Below the pieces are notes generated by a model. The model saw only the letters and a program-made list of their open reading frames with translations, was not told where the DNA came from and did not search any database. A program made the translations under genes and the position numbers. This document shows, piece after piece, positions 8,799 to 17,685 of a stretch of DNA of 64,000 bases (position 1 is the stretch's first letter; every line of letters begins with the position of its first letter). This DNA is from Mycobacterium sp. Aquia_213 (GTDB taxonomy: Bacteria; Actinomycetota; Actinomycetes; Mycobacteriales; Mycobacteriaceae), in the NCBI RefSeq assembly GCF_026625985.1, contig NZ_CP113116.1, positions 1,426,001 through 1,490,000 of the forward strand, written 5' to 3'.

Positions 8799-10124
8799 TC
8801 AGGCGGGCGGAACGGATGCGTGCGGAGCAGACGCCTGAGGAGCCGGCGCTGGTGCTGCAGGCGCCTGAGGAGCGGGCGGCGGCGGTGGTGCGAACGGCGG
8901 CGGTGGTACGGCCTGCGGCGCCCACGGCGGGGCGGCGTTCGGCGGCGGGGCCAGTGGTCCAAACGGCTGCGGTCCCAGCTGCGGTCCACCCGGCGGCGGG
9001 GTTTGCGAGTTGATGCAGATCACCGTGCACCCGGGCATGTGCCCCTGCGTCGGCGCCTGGGCGGGCGGTGTCATCCAGGGGAACATCGGCGACGACGGGC
9101 TGAGCTGCTGCGGCGGCTGGCCGGTCAGGTCGATCAGCGGCATCCGCGCCATCGGGTCGTCCTGCGGCAGGCCGATCATGTTGATCGGCAGGCCGGGCCC
9201 GAGTCCCTCGGGGTGCTCGTCGTGTGCGTTGCCAAGCGGGGGCGGCGGTCCCGTGATCGGCGGCAGGTCGACCGGAACCACGCCGGTGGCGTAGGCCGCG
9301 GCCCAGCCCAGCACGTTCTGCGCGTAGGGCGTCGAGTTGTTGTAGCGCAGGATCGCGGCCATCACCCCTGCGGGGTCGCGCAGGTTCAGCCCGCCGCTGC
9401 ACAAGTAGCGGGCGGCCGTCAGCGTGGAGTCGAACAGGTTCTGCGGGTCGGCCACGCCGTCGCCGTCGCCGTCGGCGGCGTAGCGAGCCCAGGTGCCGGG
9501 CAAGAACTGCATGGGCCCCATCGCGCGGGCATACGTGACGCGATTGCCGACGCTGCTGGAGACGATGACCTCGTTGCCGGGCAACGTGCCGTCCAGTGAG
9601 GGGCCGTAGATCGGGGTGACCGCGGTGCCGCGGGCGTCGACCGCGCCGCCGCCGGCGTGCCCGGATTCGATGCGCCCGATGCCGGCCAGCAAGTTCCAGC
9701 TGACGCCGCACCCGGGCTCGGATATTGACATCTTTTGTTCGGCGTTGCGGTAGGCGGTCAGCGCCATCATCGGAATGCCCAGCGCGCCAGGCGCATTCAC
9801 CACCCTCGGCGGTGGCGGTGCCGAGGTGGCGCCCGCCGCGACGTGGAAGGCCGTCGGCGCCCGGTCGATGGCGATGACCACTGGTCCGGACAGGTCGGGA
9901 ACAGTGGGGGACACGGCGGCGACCGGGGTGATGACGGCATGCACCGACGGGATGGGGCTCTTTCCGTGTCCGTGCAACGGCTCAGGCGTGGCGCCGACGG
10001 CACCCGCGAACACCAGCGGACTGATCACGGCAACGCTGAATGCCTGTGCCCGAGTTACCGGAAGCCCCCGCTTCCGCACCGCCGCGACGGCCGGGTGTGC
10101 ACTTGAGCGACCCCCTATGCGCAC
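8799..10124 (-). CDS. Secreted lytic transglycosylase-like protein (Rv1230c-type)
   Basis: A 441-residue exported protein with a basic N-terminus and a hydrophobic segment (about residues 25-45). The central domain resembles MltB/SLT-type lytic murein transglycosylases: NLLAGIGRIESGH with the likely catalytic Glu, then GPMQFLPGTWARYAADGDGDG and LFDSTLTAARYLC. A long tail rich in Pro, Ala and Gln follows. It would cleave peptidoglycan glycan strands outside the membrane. The start is GTG 10124. A CRP-like site lies about 70 bp upstream. Orthologue of Rv1230c, which I recall appearing among predicted CRP targets in M. tuberculosis. Confidence 0.82.
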   Translation of the reverse strand: MRIGGRSSAHPAVAAVRKRGLPVTRAQAFSVAVISPLVFAGAVGATPEPLHGHGKSPIPSVHAVITPVAAVSPTVPDLSGPVVIAIDRAPTAFHVAAGATSAPPPPRVVNAPGALGIPMMALTAYRNAEQKMSISEPGCGVSWNLLAGIGRIESGHAGGGAVDARGTAVTPIYGPSLDGTLPGNEVIVSSSVGNRVTYARAMGPMQFLPGTWARYAADGDGDGVADPQNLFDSTLTAARYLCSGGLNLRDPAGVMAAILRYNNSTPYAQNVLGWAAAYATGVVPVDLPPITGPPPPLGNAHDEHPEGLGPGLPINMIGLPQDDPMARMPLIDLTGQPPQQLSPSSPMFPWMTPPAQAPTQGHMPGCTVICINSQTPPPGGPQLGPQPFGPLAPPPNAAPPWAPQAVPPPPFAPPPPPAPQAPAAPAPAPQASAPHASVPPA

Positions 10125-10190
10125 TCCACCGTCCTAGGTATGTGGGTCGCCGGGGACGCTGTGAGCTGCCGGAAACCTGTTCTTAGCCTC

Positions 10191-10204
10191 GTGAACTAGA
10201 TCAC
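10191..10204 (-). promoter_or_regulatory. CRP (Rv3676)-like binding site
   Basis: The symmetric sequence GTGAACTAGATCAC has the GTGA-N6-TCAC core of the cyclic-AMP receptor protein consensus. It lies 67 bp upstream of the transglycosylase start in a 183-bp intergenic gap. The match is seen directly; binding is inferred. Confidence 0.6.
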
Positions 10205-10307
10205 CATACATAACTCTTGTGACGGGAGTGGCGCAATGGTGGATTCGGTATTCACGGGGATCTCTTAGTGGTCCGCCGCAGGTCCGCCGGGGGTCAGGAC
10301 CGGGCCG

Positions 10308-10817
10308 TCACCGCCGCGACGGGGGCTCCTCCATCGGGATGTGCGCGTCCGGGCCGGTCAGCAGGGTGCGCAGTTCTTCCAGCTCATCGCGCAGATATTC
10401 GCGGGTGACGACCTCGCCGATCGCCAACCGCAGCGCGGCGAGCTCACGGGTTAAGTATTCGGTGTCGGCTTTGGTCTGGGCGGCGCGGCGACGGTCTTCT
10501 TCGAGTGTGACCCGGTCCCGGTTCTCTTGACGGTTCTGGGCCAGCAGGATCAGTGGCGCGGCGTAGGCGGCCTGCGTGGAGAAGGCCAGATTCAGCAGGA
10601 TGAACGGGTACGGGTCGAAGCGCAAACTCACCGCGGCCAGGTTCACCGCGATCCACACAATCACGATGAGGGTCTGGATCAGCAGGTAGCGGCCGGTGCC
10701 GAAGAAGCGTGCGATCGCCTCGGTGCTCTGGCCGACGGTTTCTGGGTCCACGCGCAGTGAGATCCCGCGTGATGTCCGCGGGGTGTACAGCCGCCGCACC
10801 GGCGGTGATTTGCTCAC
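10308..10817 (-). CDS. DUF1003 membrane protein (Rv1231c-type)
   Basis: A 169-residue protein of the DUF1003 family. Two transmembrane helices (about residues 40-62, YLLIQTLIVIVWIAVNL, and 74-95) are joined by a short loop with FDPYPFILLN. A charged C-terminal coiled-coil stretch follows (QENRDRVTLEEDRRRAAQTKAD). The start is GTG 10817, which overlaps the stop of the upstream MgtE-N/CBS gene (GTGA). Function is unknown; coupling to a protein with magnesium-transporter-like domains suggests a shared role in ion handling, which is inference. Upstream in-frame codons belong to the neighbouring gene's shadow. Confidence 0.85.
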   Translation of the reverse strand: MSKSPPVRRLYTPRTSRGISLRVDPETVGQSTEAIARFFGTGRYLLIQTLIVIVWIAVNLAAVSLRFDPYPFILLNLAFSTQAAYAAPLILLAQNRQENRDRVTLEEDRRRAAQTKADTEYLTRELAALRLAIGEVVTREYLRDELEELRTLLTGPDAHIPMEEPPSRR

Positions 10818-12124
10818 GAGGCCCCCTCGGTCGCATCGGCGCCTCTGACAACGGCGGTCAGCTCTTGGGCGCGCGCGCGCCAATCGTGCGGCAGTAGGTG
10901 ATCGAGCAGGTCGTCCACGGTGACCGCCCCCAGCAGGTGGCGTTGGTCGTCGACGACGGGTCCGCACACCAGGTTGTAGGCGGCGAGGTAACGCGTCACG
11001 GAGGCCAGGGTGGTCTCCGGCGCCAGGGTGAGCAGATCACTGTCGACGATTCCGCCGACCAAATCGCTCGGCGGTTCGCGAAGGAGTTTCTGCAGCGGGA
11101 CGCAGCCCAGGTACTTCCCGGTCGGCGTGGCCGTCGGTGGACGCGTCACGAACACCATGGACGACAGCGCGGGGGTGAGGTCGGGATCGCGGACCAGGGC
11201 CAGTGCCTCGGCCACCGTGGTGTCGGCGGTCAGCACCACCGGGTCGGACGTCATCAACCCGCCCGCGGTGTCGGGGGAGTGCTTCAAAAGCCTTCGCACC
11301 GGGGCGGATTCGTCGGGGTCCATCCGGGCCAGCAGCAGCTCGGCATCGGTCGGATTCAGCTCGCCGAGCAGGTCGGCGGCATCGTCGGGGTCCATCTCCT
11401 CGAGCACGTCGGCCGCGCGTTCGGTGCCCAGGTGCGACAGCGCATCGGCCTGTTCCGACTCGGGCAACTCCTGCAGGATGTCGGCCAATCGGTCGTCGCT
11501 CAGGGCCGTGAACACCTCGGTGCGCCGCTTGGCCGGCAGCCCACGAATGGCGTCGGCCACGTCGACCGCGCGGCGTCCCTCGAATTGGTTGAGCAGTTGT
11601 GCCACCGCCTGGCCGGGCATCGCCAACGCCGACGGCGTCAATCCGTGCACGCTTTGCCAGTCGACCACGTGCGCCGGCCCGCGCCGTCCGAGCCGACGCT
11701 GGCTTCGCACGGCGATCCTGGTCACCAGCCAGTCGCGGGTCCGGGATTGTTCGATGCCCAGGTCGGTGATCACGACGTCGCGCCCGACCAGCTCCGGGAG
11801 TTCGGGGTCGTTGACCGTGACGGGAGTGTCGAGGATCTGACCGATCGCCAGCACCTCGCCCGGACGCTGTTCGAAGTGGCGCAGGGACACGCTTCCGGTG
11901 TTCAGCGTCACAGCGTTGGGCTCGATCGCGGCGACCCGCAGAATCGGGATGAAGATGCTGCGGCGCGTCGCCAAATCGACGACCAGGCCCAACACCCGTG
12001 GTTGCTGACGGACGATGCTGATGCTGATCACGACATCGCGGATGCGGCCGAAGTTTTCGCCCATTGGACCCAACACCAACATCCGCGCCAGCCGCGCCAC
12101 GTACACCCTGTTGACCGATGCCAT
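10814..12124 (-). CDS. MgtE-N and CBS domain protein (Rv1232c-type)
   Basis: A 436-residue soluble protein. The first 200 residues include PRC-barrel-like strands (FGRIRDVVISISI..., LGLVVDLATRR). An MgtE N-domain superhelix follows (about 205-300: LLNQFEGRRAVDVADAIRGL..., ILQELPESEQADAL, DPDDAADLLGEL). Two CBS domains end the protein (MTSDPVVLTADTTV... and LLTLAPETTLASV...). The membrane channel of MgtE is absent, so it is a Mg2+/nucleotide-sensing module rather than a transporter. The start ATG 12124 has no clear ribosome site. It overlaps the DUF1003 gene by 4 nt. Confidence 0.87.
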   Translation of the reverse strand: MASVNRVYVARLARMLVLGPMGENFGRIRDVVISISIVRQQPRVLGLVVDLATRRSIFIPILRVAAIEPNAVTLNTGSVSLRHFEQRPGEVLAIGQILDTPVTVNDPELPELVGRDVVITDLGIEQSRTRDWLVTRIAVRSQRRLGRRGPAHVVDWQSVHGLTPSALAMPGQAVAQLLNQFEGRRAVDVADAIRGLPAKRRTEVFTALSDDRLADILQELPESEQADALSHLGTERAADVLEEMDPDDAADLLGELNPTDAELLLARMDPDESAPVRRLLKHSPDTAGGLMTSDPVVLTADTTVAEALALVRDPDLTPALSSMVFVTRPPTATPTGKYLGCVPLQKLLREPPSDLVGGIVDSDLLTLAPETTLASVTRYLAAYNLVCGPVVDDQRHLLGAVTVDDLLDHLLPHDWRARAQELTAVVRGADATEGAS

Positions 12125-12183
12125 GGGAGAGAGCCTAGGCAGCCAGTCGCGCGATGGCAGCGAACCGGCTCTGGCGAGCCTCG

Positions 12184-12744
12184 CTAATGGGAATGCACCG
12201 CAAAAATCATCACGATCAGAGCCACGACCAGGGTCGCGATGCCGATCACAATGCCGGCGACGGCCATGCCGTATCCGTCTTGGCGCGTCCGCTTGATCTG
12301 GTCGAGCGCGATCGTGCCCAGCACGATCGCCACGATCCCGCCGACGCAGCAGAACAAGCCGGTGAACGACGAGATCAGCGCCGCGATCGCCATCCCGTTC
12401 GTCCCGGACTGGACGGCCTGAGGCGACCAGTAGTCGCCCGGATAATCCGGTGCCGGGTAATAGCCGCCGGGATACGGCGGAGGACCGTAGCCCGGTGGTG
12501 GGCCGCCGAATTGCGCCGGCCCCGGCGGGTAGGACGGGCCGCCTGGCGGCTGCTGATAGCCGAACGGTGGGGTGTACTGCGGGTAGTCGATGGTCGGCGA
12601 GTACGGCGGGGGCGGATAGTCCGCCGGTGGCGGCGCTCCCGGGGAATCCCAGGGGGCTGCCCATCCCGGCTGCTCGGGGCGCTGCCCGCCGGCCGCGTGC
12701 GGATCCGCGGCGTCTTCGCCGCTGGCACCGCCGGGAGCTGTCAT
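12184..12744 (-). CDS. Pro/Gly/Tyr-rich DUF4190 membrane protein (Rv1233c-type)
   Basis: A 186-residue protein. The first 110 residues are low-complexity, dominated by Pro, Gly and Tyr (repeats such as PPPPYSP, GPPPYPGG). Two hydrophobic helices follow (about 116-142, GMAIAALISSFTGLFCCVGG..., and 155-182), with the pattern of DUF4190 proteins. The role is unknown; the tail could mediate protein interactions at the membrane. The start ATG 12744 faces the divergent gene at 12831 across an 86-bp promoter gap. Confidence 0.82.
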   Translation of the reverse strand: MTAPGGASGEDAADPHAAGGQRPEQPGWAAPWDSPGAPPPADYPPPPYSPTIDYPQYTPPFGYQQPPGGPSYPPGPAQFGGPPPGYGPPPYPGGYYPAPDYPGDYWSPQAVQSGTNGMAIAALISSFTGLFCCVGGIVAIVLGTIALDQIKRTRQDGYGMAVAGIVIGIATLVVALIVMIFAVHSH

Positions 12745-12830
12745 GGTGTTCAACCTAGCCTGCAGGCTGCCTCGATAGGGTGGGAGGGCCGAGGTGAAAC
12801 TACGGTCGCGGCGTAGGAGAATGAGCTCTA

Positions 12831-13358
12831 ATGACAAGTCCTTTCCAGCCTGGCCAAGTCCCCGGCGCAGCTTCCACTGGCGCGGCCGCGGGGCGGCGCG
12901 GTGTGCCGCAATTGCCGACTCCGCCCAAAGGCTGGCCGGTGGGCTCCTATCCCACCTATGCCGAGGCGCAGCGCGCCGTCGACTACCTGTCCGAGCAGCA
13001 GTTCCCGGTGCAGCAGGTGACGATCGTCGGCGTCGATCTGATGCAGGTGGAACGGGTCACCGGCCGGCTGACATGGACCAAAGTGTTGGGCGGCGGTGTG
13101 CTCAGTGGGGCCTGGCTCGGTCTGTTCATCGGGTTGGTGCTCGGCTTCTTCAGCCCCAACCCGTGGGGCGCGCTGGCGACCGGCTTGGTCGCCGGGGTGT
13201 TCTTCGGCTTGATCACTTCCGCTGTTCCGTACGCAATGGCCCGTGGCACAAGGGATTTCAGCTCGACAATGCAGTTGGTCGCCGGCCGTTACGATGTACT
13301 CTGCGATCCGCAGAATGCCGAGCGGGCTCGGGATTTGCTTGCGCGCCTGGCGATCTGA
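12831..13358 (+). CDS. Stress-type membrane protein with two central helices (Rv1234-type)
   Basis: A 175-residue protein. After a 35-residue Ala/Pro-rich lead comes a ferredoxin-like fold (SYPTYAEAQRAVDYLSEQQFPVQQVTIVG) of the kind found in general stress protein 17M and magnesium-transporter-like proteins. Two membrane helices rich in Gly follow (about 88-130), then a short strand ending QLVAGRYDVLCDP. The ribosome site is AGGAGA ahead of ATG 12831. It immediately precedes the trehalose importer operon (15 nt to the lpqY start), so it may be co-transcribed with it. Function unknown. Confidence 0.83.
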   Translation: MTSPFQPGQVPGAASTGAAAGRRGVPQLPTPPKGWPVGSYPTYAEAQRAVDYLSEQQFPVQQVTIVGVDLMQVERVTGRLTWTKVLGGGVLSGAWLGLFIGLVLGFFSPNPWGALATGLVAGVFFGLITSAVPYAMARGTRDFSSTMQLVAGRYDVLCDPQNAERARDLLARLAI

Positions 13359-13373
13359 CGGCCGGATAATTTG

Positions 13374-14786
13374 GTGCTGAGTCGCCACGGGCGGGTGCGC
13401 CGGGCAAGCGCACTCGTGCTGGCGATTCTGACCGCGGTCTCGGTGCTGTCGGCGTGTGGGTCCGGCAACAACGGGCTGGTGGTCACCTTCTACACCCCGG
13501 CCGCCGACGGTGCGACGTTCGCCGAAGTCGCCCAGCGCTGCAGCCAGGACTCGGGCGGCCGGTACACCGTCGCGCACGTCAGCCTGCCCAGGGAGCCCGG
13601 CGCGCAACGGTTGCAATACGCCCGCCGGCTTACCAGTCATGACCGCACGCTGGACGTGATGTCGCTGGACGTCATCTGGACCGCGGAGTTCGCCGAAGCG
13701 GGCTGGGTGCTGCCGCTGTCCGACGACCCGGCCGGCCAGGCCGAGGGCGACGCGACCGTCGATACCCTGCCGGGCCCGCTTGCGACGGCCGGCTGGAAAC
13801 ACCGGCTGTACGCCGCGCCGATTACCACCAATACCCAACTACTTTGGTACCGACCAGATTTGGTGCATCAGCCGCCCCACGACTGGAACGGGATGGTCGC
13901 CGAGGCGACCCGGCTGCACGCCGCCGGCAAGCCCAGCTGGATCGCTGTGCAGGCCCACGAGGATGAGGGTCTGGTGGTGTGGTTCAACACGCTGCTGGTC
14001 AGCGCCGGGGGCCAGGTGCTCTCCGAGGATGGCCAACACGTCACTCTGACCGATACCCCCGCACACCGGGCCGCGACGATCAGCGCGCTGCGGATCCTCA
14101 AGTCGGTGGCCACCGCGCCTGGAGCGGACCCGTCGATCACCCGCACCGACGCGAGCACGGCGCGCCTGGCGGTCGAACAGGGCAACGCCGCACTGGAAGT
14201 CAACTGGCCCTATGTGCTGGCGTCCATGCTGGAGAACGCGGTCAAGGGCGGCGTGAGTTTCCTTCCGCTCAACCAGAATCCAGCATTGGCCGGCAGCATC
14301 AACCAGTTCGGCACCTTCGTGCCCACCGACGAGCAATTCCACATCGCCTACCAGGCCAGCCAACGCGTGTTCGGCTTCGCGCCCTACCCCGGCGTGGTCC
14401 CGGGCCGCCCGGCCAAGGTGACGATCGGCGGGCTGAACCTGGCGGTGGCCAGCACCACTCGGCACAAGGCCGAAGCGTTCGAAGCGATCAGGTGCCTACG
14501 CAGCCTGGCGAATCAGAAGTACATCTCGATGGCAGGCGGTCTGCCGGCGGTGCGGACGTCGCTGTACTCCGACCCGCAATTCCAGACCAAGTATCCGATG
14601 TACACCGTAATTCGCCAGCAGCTGACCGATGCCGCGGTGCGTCCCGCGACGCCGGTCTATCAGGCGGTGTCCATTCGGCTGGCGGCGGCGCTGAGCCCGA
14701 TCACCGAGATCGACCCGGACCGCACCGCCGACGAACTCACCGCCCAGGTGCAAAAGGCCATCGACGGCAAGGGGCTGCTGCCGTGA
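13374..14786 (+). CDS. lpqY: Trehalose-binding lipoprotein LpqY
   Basis: A 470-residue solute-binding protein of the extracellular family 1 type. The signal peptide ends in the lipobox LSAC, with lipidated Cys28. The body is strongly similar to M. tuberculosis LpqY, for example TAEFAEAGWVLPLSDDP and ITTNTQLLWYRPDL. It captures trehalose released outside the membrane when the antigen 85 enzymes use trehalose monomycolate, and delivers it to SugABC. The start is GTG 13374; a TTG directly before it would add one residue. The stop overlaps the sugA start (GTGA). Confidence 0.94.
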   Translation: MLSRHGRVRRASALVLAILTAVSVLSACGSGNNGLVVTFYTPAADGATFAEVAQRCSQDSGGRYTVAHVSLPREPGAQRLQYARRLTSHDRTLDVMSLDVIWTAEFAEAGWVLPLSDDPAGQAEGDATVDTLPGPLATAGWKHRLYAAPITTNTQLLWYRPDLVHQPPHDWNGMVAEATRLHAAGKPSWIAVQAHEDEGLVVWFNTLLVSAGGQVLSEDGQHVTLTDTPAHRAATISALRILKSVATAPGADPSITRTDASTARLAVEQGNAALEVNWPYVLASMLENAVKGGVSFLPLNQNPALAGSINQFGTFVPTDEQFHIAYQASQRVFGFAPYPGVVPGRPAKVTIGGLNLAVASTTRHKAEAFEAIRCLRSLANQKYISMAGGLPAVRTSLYSDPQFQTKYPMYTVIRQQLTDAAVRPATPVYQAVSIRLAAALSPITEIDPDRTADELTAQVQKAIDGKGLLP

Positions 14787-15679
14787 CCGGCGTGCCCCGA
14801 CTCTGGAACCGCCCGCCGGAACAGCGGCTGGCTTTCATCCTCGTCGCACCCGCGGCGACCCTGATGCTGGCGGTGACGGCCTATCCGATCGGTTACGCGA
14901 TCTGGCTGAGCCTGCAGCACAACAATCTGGCAACCCCGAACGACACCAGGTTCATCGGTCTGGCCAATTACCAAACGATCCTGACCGACCGGTATTGGTG
15001 GACCGCGCTGGCGGTGACGCTGGCCATCACCGTGGTGTCGGTGTCGATCGAGTTCGTGCTCGGTCTGGCGCTCGCGCTGGTGATGCATCACACCCTGATC
15101 GGCAGGGGCCTGGTGCGCACCGCGGTGCTCATCCCGTACGGCATCGTCACGGTGGTCGCCTCGTACAGCTGGTACTACGCCTGGACGCCGGGCACCGGCT
15201 ATCTGGCCGACCTGCTGCCCCACGGCAGTGCGCCGCTGACCGAGCAATTTCCGTCGTTGGGCATCGTGGTGATCGCCGAGGTCTGGAAGACCACGCCGTT
15301 CATGGCGCTGCTGCTGCTGGCCGGGTTGGCGGTGGTCCCGGGGGACTTGCTGAAAGCCGCGCAGGTCGATGGTGCCGGCGCCTGGCGGCGGCTCACCAGG
15401 ATCATGCTGCCGATCATCAAGCCGGCGGTCGTGGTCGCCCTGCTGTTCCGGACCCTGGACGCCTTCCGCATCTTCGACAACATCTACGTGTTGACCGAGG
15501 GCAACAACAACACCGGCTCGGTGTCGATCCTGGGCTACGACAACCTGTTCCAGGGCTTCAACGTCGGCCTGGGCTCGGCGATCAGCGTGCTGATCTTTGT
15601 CTGCGTGGGCATCATCGCGCTGATCTTCATCAAGGTGTTCGGCGCTGCGGCCCCCGGCGGTGACGTCGATGAGCGCTGA
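14783..15679 (+). CDS. sugA: Trehalose ABC transporter permease SugA
   Basis: A 298-residue MalF-type permease with six transmembrane helices. The cytoplasmic EAA loop that contacts the SugC ATPase is present (KAAQVDGAGAWRRLTRIMLPIIKP, about residues 190-213). The start is GTG 14783, overlapping the lpqY stop; the N-terminus is somewhat shorter than in M. tuberculosis. The ORF continues upstream only as a shadow of lpqY. It forms the channel with SugB for trehalose recycling. Confidence 0.93.
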   Translation: MTGVPRLWNRPPEQRLAFILVAPAATLMLAVTAYPIGYAIWLSLQHNNLATPNDTRFIGLANYQTILTDRYWWTALAVTLAITVVSVSIEFVLGLALALVMHHTLIGRGLVRTAVLIPYGIVTVVASYSWYYAWTPGTGYLADLLPHGSAPLTEQFPSLGIVVIAEVWKTTPFMALLLLAGLAVVPGDLLKAAQVDGAGAWRRLTRIMLPIIKPAVVVALLFRTLDAFRIFDNIYVLTEGNNNTGSVSILGYDNLFQGFNVGLGSAISVLIFVCVGIIALIFIKVFGAAAPGGDVDER

Positions 15680-16508
15680 GCGCAGCGGCGCGCGGCGCAC
15701 CGCGTTGTGGGCCGTCATCAATACGCTGGTCGTGGTGTACGCGCTGCTGCCGGTGCTCTGGATTCTCAGCCTGTCCCTGAAGCCGTCGTCAACTGTCAAG
15801 GACGGCAAGCTGATTCCGTCGTCGGTGACGCTGGAAAACTATCGCGGGATCTTCCGGGGCGACTTCTTCACCTCGGCACTGATCAACTCCATCGGGATCG
15901 GGTTGATCGCCACCGCGATCGCGGTGCTGCTGGGCGCGATGGCGGCCTATGCGATCGCCCGGCTGAACTTTCCCGGCAAGCGACTGCTGATCGGTTTCAC
16001 CCTGCTGAGCACCATGTTCCCGGCGATCTCTCTGGTCACGCCGTTGTTCGAAATCGAGCGCGCCGTCGGGCTTTTCGACACCTGGCCAGGCTTGATTCTG
16101 CCCTACATCGCTTTCGCGCTGCCGCTGGCCATCTACACCTTGTCGGCCTTCTTCCGGGAAATCCCCTGGGATCTGGAGAAGGCGGCCAAGATGGACGGTG
16201 CCACGCCGGGGCAAGCCTTCCGCAAGGTCATCGTCCCGCTGGCGGCGCCCGGACTGGTGACCGCGGCGATCCTGGTGTTCATCTTCGCCTGGAACGACCT
16301 GCTGCTGGCGCTGTCGCTGACCGCCACCAAGGCGGCGATCACCGCGCCGGTGGCCATTGCCAACTTCGGAGGCAGTTCGCAATTCGAGGAACCGACCGGA
16401 TCGATCGCGGCCGGTGCCATCGTGATTACGGTGCCGATCGTCGTGTTTGTTCTAATCTTCCAACGACGGATTGTCGCCGGGTTGACCTCAGGCGCCGTGA
16501 AGGGATAG
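15669..16508 (+). CDS. sugB: Trehalose ABC transporter permease SugB
   Basis: A 279-residue MalG-type permease with six membrane helices. The EAA loop is KAAKMDGATPGQAFRKVIVPLAAPG (about residues 174-198). The C-terminal half is almost identical to M. tuberculosis SugB. The start used is ATG 15669, overlapping sugA by 11 nt; GTG 15660 is an alternative that adds three residues. It pairs with SugA in the trehalose importer. Confidence 0.93.
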   Translation: MSAERSGARRTALWAVINTLVVVYALLPVLWILSLSLKPSSTVKDGKLIPSSVTLENYRGIFRGDFFTSALINSIGIGLIATAIAVLLGAMAAYAIARLNFPGKRLLIGFTLLSTMFPAISLVTPLFEIERAVGLFDTWPGLILPYIAFALPLAIYTLSAFFREIPWDLEKAAKMDGATPGQAFRKVIVPLAAPGLVTAAILVFIFAWNDLLLALSLTATKAAITAPVAIANFGGSSQFEEPTGSIAAGAIVITVPIVVFVLIFQRRIVAGLTSGAVKG

Positions 16509-16512
16509 CGCG

Positions 16513-17685
16513 ATGGCCGAGATTGTGCTGGAGCACGTCAACAAGAGTTACCCCAACGGGCACACGGCGGTGCAGGACCTGAACCTCACCATCGCCGACG
16601 GCGAATTCCTGATCCTGGTCGGCCCGTCCGGCTGCGGCAAAACCACCACACTGAATATGATTGCCGGCCTTGAGGATATCTCGTCGGGCGAGCTGCGGAT
16701 CGGCGGCGAACGAGTCAACGAGAAGGCGCCGAAGGACCGCGACATCGCGATGGTGTTCCAGTCCTATGCGCTGTATCCGCACATGACGGTCCGGCAGAAC
16801 ATCGCCTTCCCGCTGACCCTGGCGAAGATGAAGAAGACCGACATCGCGCAGAAGGTCGAGGAGACGGCCAAAATCCTTGACCTGAGCGAACTTCTGGACC
16901 GCAAGCCCTCCCAGCTGTCGGGTGGGCAACGGCAGCGGGTCGCGATGGGCCGGGCCATCGTGCGCCATCCGAAGGCGTTTTTGATGGACGAGCCACTGTC
17001 CAATCTGGACGCCAAGCTGCGGGTCCAGATGCGTGGTGAGATCGCCCGGCTGCAGCGCCGGCTGGGCGCCACCACCGTCTACGTCACCCACGACCAGACC
17101 GAGGCGATGACGCTGGGTGATCGCGTCGTGGTGATGCACGGCGGTGTCGCGCAGCAGATCGGCACGCCCGGGGAGCTCTACGAGCGTCCGGCGAATCTGT
17201 TCGTCGCGGGGTTCATCGGCTCGCCTCCGATGAACTTCTTTCCCGGCACGCTGACATCGTCCGGGCTGACGCTGCCCTTCGGCGACGTGCTGCTGACCCC
17301 GGACGTCCAGGACGTGATCGCCGGGCACCCGAAACCGGAAAACGTCATCGTCGGGGTGCGGCCCGAACACCTGCTGGACGCCGCGTTGATCGACGGCTAC
17401 CAGCGCATCACGGCGGCGACCTTCGAGGTGAAGGTCGACCTGGTCGAATCGCTGGGCGCCGACAAGTACGTGTACTTCACCACCACGGGATGCGACGTGC
17501 ACTCGGCGCAGCTCGACGAGCTGGCCGCCGAGTCCGAGATAGCCGAAAACCAGTTCGTGGCACGGGTTCCCGCCGAGTCGAAGGCTGTCATCGGCCAGTC
17601 GGTCGAATTGGCCTTCGACACCGCGAAACTCGCCGTGTTCGACGCCGATTCCGGGGCGAACCTGACCGTGCCCGCAGGACGGTGA
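16513..17685 (+). CDS. sugC: Trehalose ABC transporter ATPase SugC
   Basis: A 390-residue MalK-type ATPase. Walker A GPSGCGKTT is at about residues 37-45, the signature LSGGQRQR near 135, Walker B LMDEPLSNLD near 157, and an H-loop YVTHDQTEAM. A C-terminal regulatory TOBE/OB region of about 140 residues ends the protein. It powers LpqY-SugABC. The start ATG 16513 lies 4 nt after sugB. The stop codon overlaps the start of a SUFU-domain gene (GTGA), which does not follow sugC in M. tuberculosis. Confidence 0.95.
   Translation: MAEIVLEHVNKSYPNGHTAVQDLNLTIADGEFLILVGPSGCGKTTTLNMIAGLEDISSGELRIGGERVNEKAPKDRDIAMVFQSYALYPHMTVRQNIAFPLTLAKMKKTDIAQKVEETAKILDLSELLDRKPSQLSGGQRQRVAMGRAIVRHPKAFLMDEPLSNLDAKLRVQMRGEIARLQRRLGATTVYVTHDQTEAMTLGDRVVVMHGGVAQQIGTPGELYERPANLFVAGFIGSPPMNFFPGTLTSSGLTLPFGDVLLTPDVQDVIAGHPKPENVIVGVRPEHLLDAALIDGYQRITAATFEVKVDLVESLGADKYVYFTTTGCDVHSAQLDELAAESEIAENQFVARVPAESKAVIGQSVELAFDTAKLAVFDADSGANLTVPAGR

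Noticed and set aside
13979..14782. Upstream extension of sugA through lpqY
   Set aside because: Overlaps the well-supported lpqY frame; SugA similarity starts at the GTG at 14783.
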